In this document: positions 8,103-15,777 of the stretch, in pieces
Layout of the letters: every line of letters starts with the position of its first letter
Numbering within the stretch: the first letter of the stretch is position 1
Source of the DNA: Candidatus Hydrogenedens terephthalaticus JGI OTU-1
GTDB lineage: Bacteria; Hydrogenedentota; Hydrogenedentia; Hydrogenedentales; Hydrogenedentaceae
NCBI GenBank assembly: GCA_000493945.1
Contig: AWNW01000023.1
Span: 1 to 21,268, forward strand
Direction: 5' to 3'
DNA: 21,268 bases
Position numbers and translations under genes: made by a program
The notes under the pieces: generated by a model
Databases searched by the model: none
Seen by the model: only the letters and a program-made list of their open reading frames with translations
Told to the model about the DNA's origin: nothing

Positions 8103-9389
8103 TTATTTCCGATGCCCCTGCGGGATATAAGCAGGGAGTTTTTTATCGGCGAAAATGGGTTTGAACTGAGTAAATCTTTGTCTTCCGTTCACTAACGGTA
8201 CACTTGCCCATTCTTCTCCGACCAGAGGCATAGCATATTTAATGAATTCATCCGTAACATCTATTCTATTAGGGGCAATCCAGGCTTCGGGGAAGGTTCT
8301 TTCCGAATTGGCTACTTTTTCTAAAGGAACTTTATCGTAGTAAACATGATAAATAGTCCCTGGTGTTCTTAATATAGTTGCCATCCAGCCGTTTTCACCT
8401 TCTAATGCAATAAGGACTGCTTTCTGGGCTACATTATAGGCTTCGTCCAAATCTACTGTAGAAGCATAAATAGCAGAGGAGCGTTGGTCTGTTCCCATGA
8501 CTTGTCCACGGGCAGAACCACGAACTGCTAATCCTTTTTCATTAAGTAGGTTTACGATTTTTTGGCTTGCAGTTAGTTTTGCAGAACCAAATTGGGTGTG
8601 CCCGAAACTGTCTTTAAGTTCGCCGATTTCACCCACTTCAAAGCCTTCACTTACTACGATGATGCAACGGCCACTTCGTTTGAGTTCGTCGTTTACAAGG
8701 TCACACATCTGTTCGGGAGTAACCTTCGATTCGGTCATATATATTTGCAGGGGTATTTGTCGGTCTGGGTCAGCTAAGCGTGCCGATGCGGGAATAAATC
8801 CAATTTTTCTACCCATAGCTTGTAATACTAACACAGGGTCTGCAGGGCAGGAACCGCGATTTTCCTCTTCTGCATTTTGAACCATGCACATCCAGTAACG
8901 GGCAACGCTCCCGTAACCCGGAGTGTGGTCAATAAGTTTAAATTCGGAATCTCCTACATCGTTATCTATTGTTTTGGGAATACCTACTGCTACTAAATCA
9001 AGACCTTGCTCTATGGCTAACTTGCTTACTTTGTTTGCTGTATCCATGGAATCGTTTCCGCCGATATAAAAGAAGTAACCAATATCATGGGCTTTCATTA
9101 CATCAATAATGCGTTGATAATCCTCATCCTGTCCTTTTTTTAATTTATAACGGCATGTGCCTATTGAACCTGCGGCGGGGGTATGTCGAAGCAAAGCAAT
9201 TTCTTCGGGATTTTGTTCGGATAGGTTCAGAAGTTCTTCCTTAATAACTCCTTCAATTCCATGCCAGCCAGCGTAAACTGTGCCGAATGTTTCAGGAAAC
9301 ATTTTGCAAGTTTCTATGACACCGCGAAGTGAATTGTTAATTACAGGGCTGGGTCCACCCGATTGAGCAACGATAACATTTTTAGGCAT
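8103..9389 (-). CDS. pfp: Diphosphate-fructose-6-phosphate 1-phosphotransferase (PPi-PFK)
   Basis: This catalyses reversible phosphorylation of fructose 6-phosphate with pyrophosphate as donor. The PFK fold is shown by AQSGGPSPVINNS (residues 8-20), IGGNDSMDTANK (109-120) and GIPKTIDNDV (136-145). ATP-dependent enzymes have GGDGS at the second motif; the Asp at the second-last position (GGND, D113) together with Lys139 in PKTIDND marks the pyrophosphate type. MGRKIGFIPASARLA and the FGHTQFG segment are also family-like. The 428-residue length fits the non-allosteric PPi-PFK group. The Shine-Dalgarno is strong (AAGGAG at 9402-9397, 7 nt spacing). The 78-nt upstream gap, with a TATAAA-like element, could hold an internal promoter. 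Confidence 0.92.
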   Translation of the reverse strand: MPKNVIVAQSGGPSPVINNSLRGVIETCKMFPETFGTVYAGWHGIEGVIKEELLNLSEQNPEEIALLRHTPAAGSIGTCRYKLKKGQDEDYQRIIDVMKAHDIGYFFYIGGNDSMDTANKVSKLAIEQGLDLVAVGIPKTIDNDVGDSEFKLIDHTPGYGSVARYWMCMVQNAEEENRGSCPADPVLVLQAMGRKIGFIPASARLADPDRQIPLQIYMTESKVTPEQMCDLVNDELKRSGRCIIVVSEGFEVGEIGELKDSFGHTQFGSAKLTASQKIVNLLNEKGLAVRGSARGQVMGTDQRSSAIYASTVDLDEAYNVAQKAVLIALEGENGWMATILRTPGTIYHVYYDKVPLEKVANSERTFPEAWIAPNRIDVTDEFIKYAMPLVGEEWASVPLVNGRQRFTQFKPIFADKKLPAYIPQGHRK

Positions 9390-9467
9390 TATTTATCTCC
9401 TTTCCAAAGTTTATTTTATAAAGAGTATTTTAAATGATTGAGTTTATTATGTGAAAGTACACAATGA

Positions 9468-10718
9468 TTATTCTTTCACGCGGTAGAGGACTTCCCCCGC
9501 TTGTGGAACAAAGAGAATTCCTTCGTCTTCTCGATTTTTCCAATCCTCTATATTTATTGCATTTGGGTCTCGATAACCTAAATTAATTTCATCGCATATT
9601 TCTTTAGGAATGGATGTGGCTAAGGTTACTTTTACTCGTGGTTTTTCGATACCGTCGGTATAAGTTCCTATTCCGCGGACATGTGTAGAATGGGCTAAAA
9701 TACCACCGGGAATGTCGCGGAATTTATCCATTTGTGCAAGGAAATAATCACGGGTATGGTAGCCAATTTTACGAATTAAATGCCCATGCGTAACGCTAAT
9801 TTCCTTGATATGCGGTCCGTAAATGATGAGTTCTCCATTATCAGCGACAACGGGTTCTAACTTATACATGCATTTCCCTGCCGTCCAGATTTCGTCATAC
9901 ATAAGGGGTGATTCTGCCAGAACGGAATGATAAGTGCGAGGTTTGTAGATGATGTGTGTTTTTTCGGATAGGTCTGCCGCAATACTCCATGCTTCTTCGG
10001 GTGTTCCAAAAAAGATAGCACGGGTTTTATCATGCTCGACATTTAATGCAAAGCAGTATTTTTCTTTTTTTATCATGCTACTTGCATAATCTATTAATCG
10101 GCGGACAGGGGTGTGTTTAACGCCATTGATCTTAATATTTGTGATTAAGGCTCCTAACCAGTGGAATACATTTAAGAAGTCGGGACCAGAAATTCCCGGA
10201 AAGAAATATTTGTTTCCACCGCTAAAGCCGACGACTTCATGAGGGAATACAGGTCCTACGATAATGAGAATATCGTAATCAAGAATTATACGGTTAATCT
10301 GGACAGGGACTTCCTGATTAAGCAAGCCATTGGAAAATTCGTAAATCTGCTCTTTAGATATAACCCCTAAAAGATGTAAAACATTTGGGTCTTGCCATGC
10401 ATGATTGAAAATATTGATGTCTTTGTAGATAGTATGTTTTTCTTCGTGTGTGATACCTAAAAGTTTACAAATCATATCTTCAGGTAAAGGGGGATGTGTA
10501 CCTAATGCAATAATGTAGTCCAATTTATTGGCTTTTTTAGATAGTGCTTCTGTTAAGACATGAAACATTAAGGGCATGGGCATACTGCGGGTTTGGTCAG
10601 GAATGATAACAAGGACTTTCTTCCCCTGAACATCTAATTCGGAACAGATTTTATGGACAAATTGAGAAATATCTTCGGGTTTTAAAAAACCTTTTTCTGC
10701 AACGCATTGTTGAATCAT
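9468..10718 (-). CDS. LarA-like nickel-pincer-dependent 2-hydroxyacid racemase/epimerase
   Basis: This is a homologue of lactate racemase LarA (DUF2088 plus LarA C-terminal region), 416 residues. All cofactor and catalytic positions of the Lactiplantibacillus enzyme have counterparts with near-identical spacing. They are Asp41 and Arg44 in PDQTRSMP, His75 in GTHPP, His160 in VFPHEVVG, Lys170 in GFSGGNKYFFPG (the lysine that carries the nickel-pincer nucleotide) and His186 in NVFHWLG. The spacings H160-K170-H186 (10 and 16) equal those of LarA H174-K184-H200. The enzyme should therefore be active if the cofactor is made; larB, larC and larE are not in this window. LarA homologues act on several 2-hydroxyacids, including malate and sugar acids, so lactate is only one option. 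Its start overlaps the pdxB stop (ATGA). Confidence 0.9.
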   Translation of the reverse strand: MIQQCVAEKGFLKPEDISQFVHKICSELDVQGKKVLVIIPDQTRSMPMPLMFHVLTEALSKKANKLDYIIALGTHPPLPEDMICKLLGITHEEKHTIYKDINIFNHAWQDPNVLHLLGVISKEQIYEFSNGLLNQEVPVQINRIILDYDILIIVGPVFPHEVVGFSGGNKYFFPGISGPDFLNVFHWLGALITNIKINGVKHTPVRRLIDYASSMIKKEKYCFALNVEHDKTRAIFFGTPEEAWSIAADLSEKTHIIYKPRTYHSVLAESPLMYDEIWTAGKCMYKLEPVVADNGELIIYGPHIKEISVTHGHLIRKIGYHTRDYFLAQMDKFRDIPGGILAHSTHVRGIGTYTDGIEKPRVKVTLATSIPKEICDEINLGYRDPNAINIEDWKNREDEGILFVPQAGEVLYRVKE

Positions 10719-11866
10719 TTTTTGTCCTTTATGACTTTGAAGCCCAATCTTTCCAATTGGTTTGCTAAAATAAGATTATCTTGATTTAAACGGATAGATG
10801 TGTTATGAAATTCCCTCCGTATGGGATAATTTTTTCGTAAAAGGTCGAAAAAAGGACCGCGTTCATTTTCATCTTTTTTCAGTATTTCTCGTAACGCTTT
10901 ATCATCTATGGTTATGTCGTATATTTTGTGGACTATGGAATGGATGGGCATAGGCTCATTTGCTGATACAGGGATTTCTTTGTAGGGTGGGTCAGGTAGA
11001 TTTTTTTTGTAGTCCCATGTTGGTGTTCGATTTAGAAAACGACATAGAGAGACATACAACTGATAGGTTCCGTTTACCTTGCCATCAAAGGAATATCCTG
11101 CTATGTGAGGAGTTCCAATAGTTACTTTTTTTAACAGGTCAATGTTTATATTGGGTTCGTTTTCCCAGACATCAATGATTGAATGAGAAATGATTTTTTG
11201 CTCAATTGCATTCAACAACGATTCCGTTTCTACAACTGCACCACGGGATGTATTAATAAGCACAGTGCCTTTTTTTAGTTTTGAGAAAAAATTTTTATCT
11301 GCTATATGGTAGGTGGGATACTGACCTGTTTTTTCTAACGGAACATGGAAAGTGATAATGTCGCAATCCAAAATATTTTCAAAGGGTTCAAATAATGGAT
11401 GATTATTCATTTTCTCTGCAAGAGGTGGATCGCAAAGTACAGGGAATAGTCCTAAAGCGGGGATCTTCTTAGCAACACGAGAGCCTACATTTCCTACACC
11501 TACAATCCCTATTTTTTTACCTTGTAATTTGTATCCGTGATTTCGTTCCAGTTGTAGTAATCCAGAAACAACATATTCCGCTACGCTGTTGGCATTAGAA
11601 CCGGGCGCACTGGAAAAGGTAATACATTTCGAGTTTAAATAAGCGAGGTCAATGTGGTCATAACCAATAGTGGCGGTTCCTACAAAACGAATGGAAGTTC
11701 CTTCAAGAAGGTCTGCATTAACTTTTGTGATGGAACGAACTAACAGGATGTCCGCATTTTTGATTATATCTTTTGTGATTTTTCTTCCATGAACTGTGAT
11801 CACATCACCGAATTCAGCGAAACCTTCTTTTACATAAGGAATATTTTCATCTGCAATAATTAACAT
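10715..11866 (-). CDS. pdxB: Erythronate-4-phosphate dehydrogenase (PdxB-like)
   Basis: In the DXP-dependent pyridoxal phosphate pathway, PdxB oxidises 4-phospho-D-erythronate to 2-oxo-3-hydroxy-4-phosphobutanoate. The protein begins like PdxB (ADENIPYVKEGF), has VGTATIGYDHID (residues 62-73) and SSAPGSNANSVAEYV (85-99), and carries the Rossmann motif GIVGVGNVGSR (120-130). The catalytic triad is Arg208 in NTSRGAVV, Glu237 in WENEP and His254 in TPHIAGYS, the same numbers as I recall for the E. coli enzyme. The extra C-terminal region after about residue 280 is the PdxB dimerisation domain, and 383 residues fits. No clear Shine-Dalgarno precedes the ATG. It overlaps the LarA-like gene by 4 nt. 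A generic phosphoglycerate or hydroxyacid dehydrogenase role is the alternative. Confidence 0.88.
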   Translation of the reverse strand: MLIIADENIPYVKEGFAEFGDVITVHGRKITKDIIKNADILLVRSITKVNADLLEGTSIRFVGTATIGYDHIDLAYLNSKCITFSSAPGSNANSVAEYVVSGLLQLERNHGYKLQGKKIGIVGVGNVGSRVAKKIPALGLFPVLCDPPLAEKMNNHPLFEPFENILDCDIITFHVPLEKTGQYPTYHIADKNFFSKLKKGTVLINTSRGAVVETESLLNAIEQKIISHSIIDVWENEPNINIDLLKKVTIGTPHIAGYSFDGKVNGTYQLYVSLCRFLNRTPTWDYKKNLPDPPYKEIPVSANEPMPIHSIVHKIYDITIDDKALREILKKDENERGPFFDLLRKNYPIRREFHNTSIRLNQDNLILANQLERLGFKVIKDKK

Positions 11867-11896
11867 ATTTGGGATAATTGTTTTATTGGTAAATGG

Positions 11897-12790
11897 TTAT
11901 CTTTTCCAAGGCGGAGTTTCGGGAAGATATTTATCGAATTCTTTAATAAGTGAAGCCTCATATTCCCCTTCGTAGGTGCCGTTGAAGAAACGGTCTAATC
12001 CTTCTTCATAAAGTCGTTGCCAGGACTCTTCTTCATGACCGGGGTTAATAGGGAAAAATAGTGCGTTATTAGCACGAGCCGCTTTCAGGTCACCATAGGC
12101 ATCGCCAATCATCAAGATGTGATTTTTTTCGTATCTATTTTCGGAAGCGAACTTTATATGTTCAGCCTTTGTTCCTATTTCCTGTCCACATATAACGAAA
12201 ACATACTTCGCAAGGTCTTGTTCTTGCCATTCGCGGACTAATGCTTCTGTCGGAGTTTGTGAACACACCATAATATCAGCATTCCCCTGACATTTTTGGA
12301 GACATTCTTCCACATAGGGGAAAGGAGGTAAACCGCCTTTAACAATATCTTCAACTGTCTTGTTGACGGCTTTGCTCCATTGGAGTGTTATCTGCATGTC
12401 TTCCTGCTCGGGATGTTCTTTGCAGTAGGCTTCCAATGCAGGATTGCCTAATTTTGTTTCGGTTTCAATCCATTTTCGTAAGTTTGGGGTATAAGGTATT
12501 TGGACTTTTCTTGCTTTCACTTTGTCCCAATCAGATAAAAGGTCAAAAACTTTAATAAGAGCAGGGAAACGGTTGGCTCCGCGCCATTTGGAATAGAGAT
12601 TTACAAATTCACATGCCTCGCGGGCATATTTAGAAATGGCTTGTAGATTCCAGTACTTAATTGTATTTGGAGTAAAACATTCTTTTTGTTTTAACTCCAT
12701 AGTGTCAAAGGCACAACCATCGGAATCAATGGCTACTAAAAATGATGATGTCGGTTTGTGATCTAATAATTTTTGAATATCTTCTTTCAT
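11897..12790 (-). CDS. HAD-superfamily phosphatase, substrate unknown
   Basis: This is a haloacid-dehalogenase-fold hydrolase of 297 residues. Motif I is DSDGCAFD (residues 22-29), with Asp22 as nucleophile and Asp24 as general acid. A long helical cap follows, and then motif II (MVCSQTP, the Ser). A lysine region GTKAEHIKF is motif III, and MIGDAYGDLKAA is motif IV. The order is that of phosphoglycolate phosphatase-like members, but the large cap (about 30-170) does not identify a substrate. It lies 30 nt upstream of pdxB and 34 nt after the SDR gene and has an AAGGA Shine-Dalgarno, so it is likely co-transcribed with both. A sugar-phosphate or sugar-acid phosphate substrate would suit the neighbourhood. 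Confidence 0.85.
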   Translation of the reverse strand: MKEDIQKLLDHKPTSSFLVAIDSDGCAFDTMELKQKECFTPNTIKYWNLQAISKYAREACEFVNLYSKWRGANRFPALIKVFDLLSDWDKVKARKVQIPYTPNLRKWIETETKLGNPALEAYCKEHPEQEDMQITLQWSKAVNKTVEDIVKGGLPPFPYVEECLQKCQGNADIMVCSQTPTEALVREWQEQDLAKYVFVICGQEIGTKAEHIKFASENRYEKNHILMIGDAYGDLKAARANNALFFPINPGHEEESWQRLYEEGLDRFFNGTYEGEYEASLIKEFDKYLPETPPWKR

Positions 12791-12824
12791 TTTTTATTCC
12801 TTCTTTTTTTGATATATTGTTTTT

Positions 12825-13658
12825 TTATACACCAGAAAAGGCTGAAAAACCACCGTCAACAGGAACTATGATGCCTGTGACGAATTTTGATGCATCACTG
12901 GCAAGCCAGATGAGTGTCCCAATGAGGTCTGATGGGTCTCCATAACGACCCATAGGTGTGTGGGCTAATATGGTTTTACCACGAGGGGTAGGTTCTCCTG
13001 TCTTTTCATCAATTAACAAATAGCGATTTTGTTCGCTGAGGAAAAAGCCCGGGGCTATAGCATTAACTCTTAATTTGGGATTATATTCCTGTGCAAAGTG
13101 GACGGCTAACCACTGTGTAAAATTGGCAACGGCCGATTTTGCAGCACTGTATCCAGGAATACGCGTTAATGGGCGAATAGCGTTCATAGACGCAATATTA
13201 ATGATAGAACCGCCCTCCGTATTTTTCACCATATATTTACCAAATACCTGAGAAGGGATAATTGCCCCGCCTAATAGATTTAGGCTAACAACTTTCTGGA
13301 AAGCATCCGCAGGTATATCAAAAAAACTTAATTCGGGCGAGGTTGTGGCTTGTTTCATATTTCCACCTACACCATTGACTAAAATATCAATTTTTCCCCA
13401 TTCTTTGACTATTGTTTGCGCACATTCCTCAATGGTCTCTTTATTGAAGGCATCCATATACAAGGCAAGTGCTTTCCCCCCCTGACTTTCGATCTCTTGT
13501 TTTAGTTGTTGGGCTTTGTCAAGCATAACATCCGCAATTGCTACCGAGGCACCGGCACTTGCTAAACCTTCTGCCATACCCTTGCCAAGAACACCCGCAC
13601 CACCCGTTACAACCGCAACTTTTCCCGTCAGGTCAAAAATAGAAATACCCGTATTCAT
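12825..13658 (-). CDS. uxuB: SDR-family D-mannonate oxidoreductase-like (fructuronate reductase type)
   Basis: This classical short-chain dehydrogenase has 277 residues. The cofactor motif TGGAGVLGKGMAE (residues 18-30), NGVGGN in the NAG position, and the catalytic Ser157, Tyr170 and Lys174 (GYSAAKSA) are all present. The stretch APGFFLSEQNRYLL and the C-terminal DGGFSAFSGV closely recall the SDR-type D-mannonate oxidoreductase of Bacillus (UxuB/YjmF), which interconverts D-fructuronate and D-mannonate in glucuronate catabolism. That type is unrelated to the long-chain UxuB of E. coli. No uxuA or uxaC is adjacent, so a different sugar-acid substrate (for example gluconate 5-dehydrogenase activity) remains possible. 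It is the first gene of the metabolic run. Confidence 0.8.
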   Translation of the reverse strand: MNTGISIFDLTGKVAVVTGGAGVLGKGMAEGLASAGASVAIADVMLDKAQQLKQEIESQGGKALALYMDAFNKETIEECAQTIVKEWGKIDILVNGVGGNMKQATTSPELSFFDIPADAFQKVVSLNLLGGAIIPSQVFGKYMVKNTEGGSIINIASMNAIRPLTRIPGYSAAKSAVANFTQWLAVHFAQEYNPKLRVNAIAPGFFLSEQNRYLLIDEKTGEPTPRGKTILAHTPMGRYGDPSDLIGTLIWLASDASKFVTGIIVPVDGGFSAFSGV

Positions 13659-13691
13659 TATGTATGCCCTTTCTTGTATTGTTTAAGATAA

Positions 13692-13710
13692 TTGGTAAAA
13701 ATTATACCAA
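13692..13710. promoter_or_regulatory. Inverted repeat over the -10 region upstream of the SDR gene
   Basis: TTGGTA at 13692-13697 and TACCAA at 13705-13710 are perfect 6-bp arms separated by 7 nt. On the minus strand a TATAAT (13706-13701) lies within the element, 43 nt upstream of the SDR start, so a bound protein would block a promoter there. The half-sites match those of the ExuR/UxuR operators of hexuronate regulons, but the spacing is wider than in those sites. No good -35 is visible at the usual distance. Confidence 0.4.
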
Positions 13711-14315
13711 AAATAGAAGATACTATTTGAAATGAAAAAGTTTTGGATACCGGCATTACTATTTGTTTTGACTGTAAAATAATATTTATACTTCTGCAGG
13801 GTGTAAGCAGATTGCTGATTCTAATTCTTTAAGGACTTTGGAAAAACTCCCCGAGAACGATTTTTCTAAATTGATAACCTGTAGGACATAGGGAACAGAT
13901 TTGTATTTTTATAAGGTAGATATTCATCTATACTCTCCTTTTTAGTAAAGATACCCTATCACATAATTTTGGGATGATTATATTTTTATCACGAATATAA
14001 CAAATTTTAGATTTGTTTCTCTGGGCGAATAATGATATAAAAATTGAGGGAAACCATGTTCGCCTGGCTAAGGCTTTTTGCCACGAGTTTGCAAATGTAT
14101 GATGAATGCTCTTCCATTCTTTATTATTCGTATATATTCGTATCATTCGTAGTGATGATTTTGTTAACCGATTTAATATCAAGTCCTCAAAATGGAAAAG
14201 TAGGGTATGTAAAGTTTGAAAATATTTTTGTTCATCTTTTTTTGATGTTCTTCATGGTATTATGAAATTTTTATCTGAAAAGTCCTGTATTATTCATGCT
14301 TTACAGTTTTTTTAA
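13711..14315. other. Gene-poor spacer, possible remnant of a lost gene
   Basis: About 600 bp hold no ORF with both a believable start and family resemblance. On the minus strand about 40 codons end in a TAA near 13790 and read as protein-like sequence (for example KVLKELESAICLHPAEV), but an in-frame stop lies upstream and there is no start, so this may be a decayed gene end. Further right, ATTCGTA occurs three times at 14126-14132, 14136-14142 and 14145-14151. Short open frames over 13928-14265 on either strand are AT-rich and unconvincing. The stretch separates the metabolic run from the accessory module. Confidence 0.35.
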
Positions 14316-15314
14316 TTAATCCTTTAATAAATTTGTAATAATATTAGTCATAATATCTTTTTCTTCTGGTTTACTTGTAGCAATAAGTAATGCAAGTGCA
14401 ACTAAAGTTGTATCAGTAATTTTTCTCTCGCCACTTTTTTTAAACAAATAATTGTTTTTATCTAAAAAATAAACAAAAAGAAATGATGCTATTCTTTTAT
14501 TTCCATCAACGAAGGGATGGTCTTTAATTGTTAAATAAAACAGATTTACTGCTTTTTCTTCAAGGGTGCTATAAAGTTCTTTTTTATCAAAAGTCTGATA
14601 AATTACACCTATAACTGATTTAAATTTATCATTCACTTCTACTCCGAACAGATTGCCTGCCTCTTTTTTCTCAATAAGTTTTTGCTTCAATTTTTCTATT
14701 AAATTTTTACATTCGTCGTATTTCAAAATGAATTTTGATTTCTTTGTTTTATAGGTTGTAATTTTATTTTCATCGTATTGGTAGAGAAGTGTAAAAGAAC
14801 TAGTATACTGGCTAATTAAAGACAAAAGTTCCTCTGCCTGGTCTTTTAATTCGGGTAATTTAGATTTTTGTTTTATAAAATCAATGGTTTTTTGGAGTTC
14901 TTTAAATTTTTGATTTTGTTCTAATAATCTTTTTTCATTTATGGCATATCCCTGGACAAGGTAATTTTTTAAAACCTTTGTAGCCCAGATACGAAATTGA
15001 GTCGCCCTAAATGAGTTAACCCTGTAGCCAACAGCAATTATTGCATCGAGATTAAAATAAGTCAGTTGCCTTTTTATCCTTCTGTCCCCTTCAAATTGAA
15101 CTGTTTCCATTTTGGAAACAGTTGAATCCGGGTCAAGTTCTCCGGATGTAAAAATGTTTTTAATATGCTTTGATATTGCTGCTTTATGCACTCCAAAAAG
15201 TAAAGCGATTTGATTAAGTGTAAGCCATAATGTTTCTTCCTCGAATTTTATTTCTAACTCAGGACCTTCTTTCGTTTTGTAAATAACTATGTTTTTGGGT
15301 TGTTGTTCTTTCAT
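14316..15314 (-). CDS. RhuM-family protein with C-terminal Fic/Doc domain
   Basis: This is a two-part protein of 332 residues. The N-terminal half is RhuM-like: a DNA-binding-like helix-turn-helix region (LWLTLNQIALLFGVHKAAI, residues 29-47), then the conserved YFNLDAIIAVGYRVNS and FRIWATKVLKNYLVQGYAIN segments. A Lys/Glu-rich helical linker (about 128-165) leads to the Fic core, HPFVDGNKR (266-274). The His and the acidic Asp are kept, and NKR is closer to the Doc type than to classical Fic NGR, so a kinase-like or AMP-transferase activity on a protein target is plausible. The ATG has a strong Shine-Dalgarno, GAGGAG at 15330-15325. It is the last gene of the accessory module, and no classical Phd antitoxin is adjacent. 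Confidence 0.9.
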   Translation of the reverse strand: MKEQQPKNIVIYKTKEGPELEIKFEEETLWLTLNQIALLFGVHKAAISKHIKNIFTSGELDPDSTVSKMETVQFEGDRRIKRQLTYFNLDAIIAVGYRVNSFRATQFRIWATKVLKNYLVQGYAINEKRLLEQNQKFKELQKTIDFIKQKSKLPELKDQAEELLSLISQYTSSFTLLYQYDENKITTYKTKKSKFILKYDECKNLIEKLKQKLIEKKEAGNLFGVEVNDKFKSVIGVIYQTFDKKELYSTLEEKAVNLFYLTIKDHPFVDGNKRIASFLFVYFLDKNNYLFKKSGERKITDTTLVALALLIATSKPEEKDIMTNIITNLLKD

Positions 15315-15328
15315 ATCTAACTTTCTCC

Positions 15329-15532
15329 TCAGATATTATTTAAGATTTCTTCAATTCTCTTTTCTGCTTTTTCTTTGATAGGATTTAGTTTTTTCAGTTC
15401 CGGTGCTTTTTTTGGATACTTTCGGAACGCAAATTTAGGATTAAGACTCAGGACTATATTATCGCTGATTCGCGATGTAGAAAAGTCCTGTCCGTAAGCA
15501 TTTTTTGGTATATTAAAAGTTTCGTAAAGCAT
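15329..15532 (-). CDS. Small hypothetical protein, 67 aa, between ATPase and RhuM-Fic
   Basis: I do not recognise this ORF. Its ATG lies 2 nt after the stop of the ATPase C-terminal frame, with no Shine-Dalgarno of its own. Its stop overlaps the RBS of the RhuM-Fic gene, so it fits exactly between the two and could be made by termination-reinitiation. The protein is basic, with a Lys/Pro-rich middle (RKYPKKAPELKKLNPIKEK) and an amphipathic C-terminal helix. It has no membrane segment. It may be a small module component such as an antitoxin, the tail of a larger lost gene, or a chance ORF. Confidence 0.4.
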   Translation of the reverse strand: MLYETFNIPKNAYGQDFSTSRISDNIVLSLNPKFAFRKYPKKAPELKKLNPIKEKAEKRIEEILNNI

Positions 15533-15534
15533 GG

Positions 15535-15777
15535 TTAAATAAGCATTAAAAACCTTAATGGAATTTTAACAATAGAATCTTCTACAAGTTCCAAATTATC
15601 ACTACCAAAAACTAAACCATAGTTTGCATTATTAACTTTTTTCATTGTTCTTTCAACTTGTTTTGTTTTTTCTTTGTTGAAACCAAGTTCAATAACGATA
15701 TTACTTCTGTCTTTTAAAGTTAAAACAAAATCTGCTCCGCCTTCGGCAATGTCGTAAAACAATTGTGGCCCCCCCAA
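15535..15777 (-). pseudogene. Detached C-terminal part of the DUF4143-type ATPase
   Basis: This frame continues the upstream ATPase but is shifted by one base. It reads GGPQLFYDIAEGGADFVL, joining naturally to the NQQFGG end of the upstream frame. The remaining residues match the C-terminal nuclease-like fold seen in DUF4143 ATPases (ADFVL, then IVIELGF), ending in IVKIPLRFLMLI. In most relatives the Glu is followed by x-Lys (EVK); here it is ELG, so the fold is probably not an active nuclease. The apparent TTG start inside the G tract is an artefact. Unless the tract is one base shorter in some cells, or ribosomes slip, this part is not made as a separate protein. Confidence 0.75.

Noticed and set aside
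13928..14182. 84-codon minus-strand ORF in the gene-poor spacer
   Set aside because: It has no recognisable domain, no good ribosome binding site, and a composition like non-coding sequence.
14056..14265. Small plus-strand membrane-like ORF starting MFAWLRLF, with a GAGGG upstream
   Set aside because: The hydrophobicity comes from AT-rich composition, no family is recognised, and the opposite strand is equally open. Not enough to call a gene.
14282..14305. Possible terminator after the RhuM-Fic gene (CTGTA / TACAG)
   Set aside because: The stem is only 5 bp with a long loop and no proper U-run after it on the coding strand.
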